From positions 3,537,001-3,601,000 of the forward strand of contig NZ_CP117709.1 in the NCBI RefSeq assembly GCF_028622875.1: a DNA stretch of 64,000 bases, in the 5' to 3' direction. Below, piece by piece: positions 59,288 to 64,000 of this stretch. A program made the translations under genes and the position numbers. The notes beneath the pieces are model-generated. The model was not told the DNA's origin and ran no database searches. It worked only from the letters and a program-made list of their open reading frames with translations. This DNA comes from Streptomyces sp. MMBL 11-1 (GTDB taxonomy: Bacteria; Actinomycetota; Actinomycetes; Streptomycetales; Streptomycetaceae). Every line of letters begins with the position of its first letter. The first letter of the stretch is position 1.

Positions 59288-60481
59288 TCAGCCGCACAGG
59301 GCCCTGCTCACGGCGTCGCTGACGTGCCGTGCGGCCGTCTCGTCCGTCGGGATGCTGGTGACGGCGACGTTGGCGGCGCGGCCGTCCTCGGTGACGCCGC
59401 CCCGGGTCTCGTACCCCGCGATGTCGCCGCCGTGGCCCCAGTAGACGCCGCCGCAGGGCAGGGGCCTGCTCGTGAGCCCCAGCCCGTAGCGGAGGCCGGA
59501 GGTCCCGGCGGGGACGGTGGTGCGCATCTCGGCGAGCTGGGCCGCCGGGAGGAGTCGGCCGGCGAGGAGCGCGGTGAAGAAGCGGTTGAGGTCGGAGTTG
59601 GTGGAGATCAACTGGCCTGCGGCCCAGCCCGCGGAAGGGTCCATCTCCGTGAAGTCGCGCAGCGGTCCGTCCGCCGGGCTGCGGTGGTAGCCCCGGGGGT
59701 GCGGCCCCCGGACGGTCATCTCGCCGGGGGCGGGGAAGTACGTGTGGCGCAGCCCGACGCGCTGGATGACGCGCCGGTCCATCTCCTCGGCGAGCGGGCG
59801 GCCGGTGACCTTCTGGACGATCAGGCCGGCCAGGACGTAGTTGGTGTTGCTGTATCCCCAGGTCTTCCCCGGTTCCGCGTCGGCAGGGTGTTCCAGGGCG
59901 AGGTCGAGCAGCTCGCGGGGCTCGAAGTACCGGTTCCTGATCTCGGTGTCGTCGAGGTGGATGCCGTACTCGGGGAGTCCGCTGGTGTGCTGGAGGAGGT
60001 GGCGGACGGTGATGCGGCTCCCGTCGATGCCCTTCCCGCGGACGAGGCCCGGCAGGTAGGTGTCGACGGACGCGTCGAGGTCGATCTTTCCCTCGCCGAC
60101 GAGCTGCAGCACCACGACCGCCGTGAACGCCTTGGTGTTGCTGCCGATCCGCACCCGGCCGTCCCTGGGCACCTTCGCGCCGGTGGCCAGGTCGCCGACC
60201 CCCGCGGTGTAGGTGCGGGTGCGGCCGTCGCGGTCCTGGACGCTCGCCAGCGCGGCGGGCATCCCGTCGTCGCGCACCAGCGTGTTCAGGGCCCGCTGCA
60301 CGGCGTCCGGCCTGGCGGCAGCAGCAGCGGCCGGGGCGGCGGGATCGGCGGTGGCGGGCGGGGCGAGGACGCCCAGCGTCATGACGCCGACGGCCACCGC
60401 GGCGGCGGCCGACCAGCCCCGTCGCCGCCGGCCGTCCCGCCGGGTCGAGGAACGGAGGTTCTGTCCTGTCCGAACACGCAT
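59288..60481 (-). CDS. Secreted serine hydrolase paralogue
   Basis: 397 residues from ATG 60481 (AGGAG 8 nt upstream). Signal peptide with AAAAVAVGVMTLGVLAPPATA. SxxK in RIGSNTKAFTAV, YxN in TWGYSNTNYVLAG, and HGG in YWGHGGDIAGYETRGG. Nearly colinear with the downstream gene (e.g. VDTYLPGLVRGK and LIVQKVTGRPLA are shared). 53 nt separate the two, so they are probably one transcript. The rightward two-component system starts 140 nt away and may control them. Confidence 0.92.
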   Translation of the reverse strand: MRVRTGQNLRSSTRRDGRRRRGWSAAAAVAVGVMTLGVLAPPATADPAAPAAAAAARPDAVQRALNTLVRDDGMPAALASVQDRDGRTRTYTAGVGDLATGAKVPRDGRVRIGSNTKAFTAVVVLQLVGEGKIDLDASVDTYLPGLVRGKGIDGSRITVRHLLQHTSGLPEYGIHLDDTEIRNRYFEPRELLDLALEHPADAEPGKTWGYSNTNYVLAGLIVQKVTGRPLAEEMDRRVIQRVGLRHTYFPAPGEMTVRGPHPRGYHRSPADGPLRDFTEMDPSAGWAAGQLISTNSDLNRFFTALLAGRLLPAAQLAEMRTTVPAGTSGLRYGLGLTSRPLPCGGVYWGHGGDIAGYETRGGVTEDGRAANVAVTSIPTDETAARHVSDAVSRALCG

Positions 60482-60621
60482 GATGCAACTCCTGGAACGT
60501 CGTTTCGTCGAGGCACGATCGTTGCTTCCGGGGCCCTTCGACCGCATCGCGGGAAAGCGGGAGAAGTCGCTCCCCCGATCGGGGGAGGCCGCAGGGGGGC
60601 CGCCCGGCGATACTGGCGATC

Positions 60622-61863
60622 ATGAACAGGGGAATTCGGCTGCTGCTGCGCGGCTCCACGTACTCGGGTGTGCTGTTCGCCTATTGCGGTGCGTTGGCGA
60701 GCCTTCCGCTGCTGCCTCTCGCTCTGTTGCCGGCGCTGTCGTGGCGATCCGCACCCGAGAGCGTGCAGGTCTTCGTGGTGCTGCTGGTCTGGGCGGCACT
60801 GGTCGGCGTGGTCGGACTGGCGCGTCCGGTGCGGCGGGCGCTGGTCGTGTCCGCCCGCCGGCTGCTGCGGGTGTCGCTGCCGAACCCGGCTGCCGTCCGC
60901 CCGGCCTCCGGTCCGCTCGGCCTCGACCGCTGGCGGACCCCGCTCTGGCTGGTGCTGCACGCGGCCGTCGGGTGGACGGGGGCGCTGGCGAGCGGGGTGC
61001 TGTTCATCATGGGCCTCTCCCTGCCCATGAACTGGCTCGGCGGCGAGGTGCGGGCGAGCCTGTTCGGCACGTCGGTCCGGGTGTCGGGCGGGTGGAGCTG
61101 GGTGGTGGCCGCCGCGTGCGTGCTGCTGGCGGTGGCCATCTGCGTACTGGTCACGAAAACCCTGCGGTGGTCGGCGCCCCGGCTGCTGGGGCCGTCGGCG
61201 GCCGAACGGCTCGCGCTGGCCGCGGAGCGGGAGCTGCTGCTGGCCGAACGCAACCGGATCGCCCACGAGTTGCACGACTCGATCGGGCACACGCTGACGG
61301 CCGCCACCATCCAGGCGGCGGTCGCCGGCGAGGTGCTCTCCAGCGACCCGGCCGCGGCGCGGGCCGCCATGCGCAGCATCGAGGACTCGACGAGGGCCGC
61401 GTTGGAGGACCTGGACTACGCGCTCGGAGTGCTGCGCGAGGAGGAGTCGGGTACGGCGCCGACCCGGACCCTGGCGGACCTCCCCGAGCTGCTGGAACGC
61501 CTGCGGCACACGGGGGCGGTGGTGGAACCGGAGCTGTCGGGTGACCTGGCGCGGGTGCGGGGGACGCTCTCCCGGGCGGCGTACAGGATCCTTCAGGAGG
61601 GGCTGACGAACGCGCTGCGCCACGGCGCGGGCGGCCCCATCGAGGTCCGGGTGGCGGCCGGACCGGACGGGCTGGACCTCGCTGTGGTCAACCGGACCGG
61701 AGCGCGGACGGGGCCGGATCCGGGCTCCTTCTCGACATCCGGCCACGGCTTGCCCGGACTGGCCGAGCGCGTCCGGCTGCTGCACGGCGAGTTCGGGTCC
61801 GGCCCGGACGGAACGGGGCACTGGCGGCTCGCCGTCCGGCTGCCGGCACGGACGTCGGCGTGA
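60622..61863 (+). CDS. Sensor histidine kinase (HisKA_3 family)
   Basis: 413 residues. Four or so hydrophobic segments in 10-185 (e.g. LLPLALLPALSW, VVLLVWAALVGVVGLA, WSWVVAAACVLLAVAICVLV). Phospho-His in RNRIAHELHDSIGHTLTAAT. ATPase domain with N-box RILQEGLTNALRHGAG and G-box STSGHGLPGLAERV. It overlaps the response regulator by 4 nt. Divergent from the hydrolase pair. Confidence 0.95.
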   Translation: MNRGIRLLLRGSTYSGVLFAYCGALASLPLLPLALLPALSWRSAPESVQVFVVLLVWAALVGVVGLARPVRRALVVSARRLLRVSLPNPAAVRPASGPLGLDRWRTPLWLVLHAAVGWTGALASGVLFIMGLSLPMNWLGGEVRASLFGTSVRVSGGWSWVVAAACVLLAVAICVLVTKTLRWSAPRLLGPSAAERLALAAERELLLAERNRIAHELHDSIGHTLTAATIQAAVAGEVLSSDPAAARAAMRSIEDSTRAALEDLDYALGVLREEESGTAPTRTLADLPELLERLRHTGAVVEPELSGDLARVRGTLSRAAYRILQEGLTNALRHGAGGPIEVRVAAGPDGLDLAVVNRTGARTGPDPGSFSTSGHGLPGLAERVRLLHGEFGSGPDGTGHWRLAVRLPARTSA

Positions 61864-62567
61864 GCGGATCCGGGACGGACGGGGGCACGGCCCTCCCCGC
61901 GGAAGCCGGCCCGGCCGTCACCCTCCTGATCGCGGACGACGACGAGGTGACCCGCAGCGGTCTGAGCATGCTGCTCGCCGCACAGCCGGGAATCTCGGTG
62001 CTCGGCGAGGCCGCCGACGGCATCGAGGCGGTCGACCGTGCGCTGAGCCTGCGGCCGGACGTGGTCCTGATGGACGTGCGTATGCCGCGTCGCAACGGGA
62101 TCGACGCCACGCGCCATCTGCTGGCCGAGGCGGCCGACCCGCCGAAGGTCGTGGTGATCACCACCTTCGAGAACGACGGCTACGTCACCGCCGCCCTCGG
62201 CGCGGGCGCCAGCGGCTTCGTCCTCAAACGACTCCCGGTCCGCCGGATCGCCGAGGCGGTCCGGGTGGTGGCGGCCGGCGAGGCGGTTCTCTTTCCGGCC
62301 GCACTGGGCCGCATGGTCGCCGCCCGCCCGCTGGACTCCGCGGCGGCCCTGCCGCAGGCCGCCCTGACCGGCCGGGAGGAGGAGGTACTGCGCCTGATGG
62401 CCACCGGGCTCTCCAACCCGGAGATCGCGGAGTCCCTCACGGTGAGCCTGGAGACGGTCAAGACCCACGTCGGGAACGTGCTGACCAAGCTCGGCGCGCA
62501 GAACCGGACCCATGCGGTGGTCATCGCCTACGAGTCCGGCCTGGTGGTCCCGCGCTTCGCCGAATGA
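61860..62567 (+). CDS. NarL-family response regulator
   Basis: 235 residues from GTG 61860 (GTGA overlap). Receiver with IADDDEVTR acidic pocket, phospho-Asp in VVLMDVRMPRRNG, Thr in VVVITTFEND and Lys in FVLKRLPV. HTH in LTGREEEVLRLMATGLSNPE, then ETVKTHVGNVLTKLGA. The first 19 residues form an Ala/Gly-rich lead, and a start nearer VTLLIADDD is possible. Partner of the kinase upstream. Confidence 0.95.
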   Translation: MSGSGTDGGTALPAEAGPAVTLLIADDDEVTRSGLSMLLAAQPGISVLGEAADGIEAVDRALSLRPDVVLMDVRMPRRNGIDATRHLLAEAADPPKVVVITTFENDGYVTAALGAGASGFVLKRLPVRRIAEAVRVVAAGEAVLFPAALGRMVAARPLDSAAALPQAALTGREEEVLRLMATGLSNPEIAESLTVSLETVKTHVGNVLTKLGAQNRTHAVVIAYESGLVVPRFAE

Positions 62568-62646
62568 CCGGCTGCCCGTGCCGACCGGGAGGGGCCTGGG
62601 GTCTGCCGTTTCGCGGCCCCGGACGTGGCCCCGGCCCCGGCCCCGG

Positions 62647-64000
62647 TCAGCGCGTGACGACCGGCCGGAAGGCGTCCCGTATGCCGGACTTGGTGGTGGA
62701 GACGAACTGGTCGCCCGGCCCGTAGTCGTACGTGCCGTAGTACTCGTAGCGCAGCACGGCCGGGCAGCTCTTGCCGCCGATCTGCACCGAGCGCGGATCG
62801 ACGCGCTTGCCGGTGCGCAGCTCGTAGACCTTCAGCGGGACCTTCACCTTGTGGAAGGTGACCCGGTGGGGGAAGTGCTTGAACTTGTTGTTCTTGTAGG
62901 AGCAGGACTCGACGGCGGCGCCGTTCTTCGCCGTGTCCGCGCAGACCACGAGCGCCGCCTCGACGGGGTCATCGGTGCGCCAGCCGGCGGGAAGCTTGCC
63001 GGTGTAGTCGGTGTCGCCGAGGAACAACGCGCGGTTGGTCCCCTTGCGGGGCGGCGGGGCGGCGCTGTACTTGGCGGGTTTGTCGCAGTAGCCGGATCCC
63101 GCGCTGTAGGTGGCGCCGATCAGAGTGCGCACCTCGTCGAGTTCGATGGCCAGGCCGGCCTTCTTCACGCCGCTGCGCGCCTTGCCGGTGAGCGGCTCGT
63201 CCGGGTACGCGTCGAGGAGTCGCTGGTAGTGCGCGCGTGCCTGCTTCCATTTCCCCTCGCCCATCAGGGCGTCGCCGCATCCGGCCAGCGCGGCGGGTTC
63301 CGTACGCGTCGCGGCGTCGGCCGACCGGTCCAGGACGTCACGGGTGGGCTCGCGGTCGCGGAGCCAGCCGGCCGTCTCGGCGGTATCACAGGCGTCCTCG
63401 GCGGGCAGGGTGTCGAGGAAGGTGTCCAGGGTCGTCTGGACGACCCTCTCGTGGCCGGGCTCCGTCAGGACCCGGGCGAGAACGCCGAAGCCCCGCTCCA
63501 GCTCCTCGACGTCCCCGACCTGCCCGGCGTCGTACAGCGTGGACGCGGCGCGCTCCAGCCGCCGGCAGGTCTCCACCACCGCGTCGCCGGGCTCGACCAG
63601 CGTCGCTCCCACCACGCGGTGTCCGGACCGCACCTCGCTCTGCGCGGCGACTGCCTCCTCGCAGTCACCGGCCTCGCGGGCATCGTCCACCCGGTTCCCG
63701 ATGCCGTGTGCGCCAACGCGCAGCACCACGGCGGTCAGCACGACCGCGACCGTGACCACGAGAGCGCCGTAGCGCTGCACCCGCCGTACGACGTGCTCAC
63801 GTCGCCGGGTCAGGAACCAGCCGTGGGCGACGCCCGCCACCCACCACAGGAGCAGCAGAACCTCGCACCAGGTCGCGGCGGTCGAGGCGGCGAGGCTGAG
63901 AAGCGTGACGCTGCCGAGTGCGGCGACCGCGGCCGACCGCCGGTGCCCCAGCAGCAGGTACCCGATGCCGAGCAGGGAGGCATTGCCGATCGCGGCCGCC
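62647..64000 (-). CDS. Multi-pass membrane protein (partial, N-terminus outside window)
   Basis: The frame is open from the stop at 62647-62649 to the right edge, giving about 451 codons. A start at GTG 63840 is possible, but upstream in-frame sequence (GNASLLGIGYLLLGHRRSA, VTLLSLAASTAATWCEVLLL) is clearly membrane-spanning, so the gene probably begins beyond the window. A third helix is YGALVVTVAVVLTAVVLRVG. The extracytoplasmic part has paired Cys (DCEEAV..., ETCRRLE, DACDTAE, CADTAKNG...CSYKNN) and a TPR-like stretch (GKWKQARAHYQRLLDAYPDE). Function unknown; it may be a surface-exposed or regulated membrane protein. Confidence 0.8.
   Translation of the reverse strand, partial: AAAIGNASLLGIGYLLLGHRRSAAVAALGSVTLLSLAASTAATWCEVLLLLWWVAGVAHGWFLTRRREHVVRRVQRYGALVVTVAVVLTAVVLRVGAHGIGNRVDDAREAGDCEEAVAAQSEVRSGHRVVGATLVEPGDAVVETCRRLERAASTLYDAGQVGDVEELERGFGVLARVLTEPGHERVVQTTLDTFLDTLPAEDACDTAETAGWLRDREPTRDVLDRSADAATRTEPAALAGCGDALMGEGKWKQARAHYQRLLDAYPDEPLTGKARSGVKKAGLAIELDEVRTLIGATYSAGSGYCDKPAKYSAAPPPRKGTNRALFLGDTDYTGKLPAGWRTDDPVEAALVVCADTAKNGAAVESCSYKNNKFKHFPHRVTFHKVKVPLKVYELRTGKRVDPRSVQIGGKSCPAVLRYEYYGTYDYGPGDQFVSTTKSGIRDAFRPVVTR

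Noticed and set aside
1..64000. CRISPR arrays and IS-type transposases
   Set aside because: No regularly spaced direct repeats with unique spacers and no DDE/IS200-type transposase sequences are visible.

Overview
The window is high-GC actinobacterial DNA, almost certainly Streptomyces. The reasons are dense genes with GTG starts, 4-nt stop/start overlaps, an Lsr2 paralogue beside the purine genes, a dnaX gene next to the small SRP RNA, and rare TTA (bldA-dependent) codons confined to accessory genes.

Left chromosomal part (1-15,244): purQ (cut by the window edge), purS, an lsr2-like gene, tRNA-Gly(TCC), tRNA-Gly(GCC), a DrrA-type ABC transporter followed by a DesK/DesR-like two-component system, a second identical tRNA-Gly(GCC), purC, an N,N-dimethylformamidase-like gene, a membrane protein with a decayed M48-protease-like core, purD, dnaX, the SRP RNA and tRNA-Ser(GGA). 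Four de novo purine genes and dnaX make this housekeeping territory.

Integrated element 1 (15,189-45,340): a perfect 56-bp direct repeat of the tRNA-Ser 3' end bounds about 30.1 kb. Inside are a tyrosine integrase and excisionase, a DnaB/RepA-like helicase with iteron-like repeats, a MobC-like protein and an HUH relaxase, with no visible conjugation apparatus; an integrative mobilisable element fits best. Cargo on the integrase side is a membrane peptide, an HTH-NTPase-TPR protein with a TTA codon and a two-gene unit ending in a predicted PD-(D/E)XK nuclease. Cargo on the far side is a complete valyl-tRNA synthetase, a small enzyme set (glycosyltransferase, methyltransferase, Gfo/Idh oxidoreductase, class IV aminotransferase, XRE-FGE fusion) with TTA codons in several members, and a restriction-modification island (C5 methyltransferase, Vsr, Eco29kI-like nuclease, second GIY-YIG nuclease, AbrB-like protein).

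Remnant element 2 (about 45,341-57,900): a frameshifted integrase fragment homologous to the intact one lies just right of the right att site, and an integrase-arm-like motif recurs at 57,842. Between them are a two-gene unit (large unknown protein plus GIY-YIG protein) and a five-gene chain, TIR protein > NTPase > membrane protein > unknown > HTH protein, each joined by a 4-nt overlap. The TIR protein and the NTPase share a short (D/E)PQGPVH-type sequence, at the C-terminal side of one and the N-terminus of the other, as in effector/sensor pairs joined by a homotypic signalling motif. This is the best candidate in the window for an undescribed conflict system. A TTA-containing XRE-TPR regulator lies just upstream.

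Right chromosomal part (58,000-64,000): two tandem secreted serine beta-lactamase-family hydrolases, a NarL-type two-component system, and a multi-pass membrane protein running off the edge.
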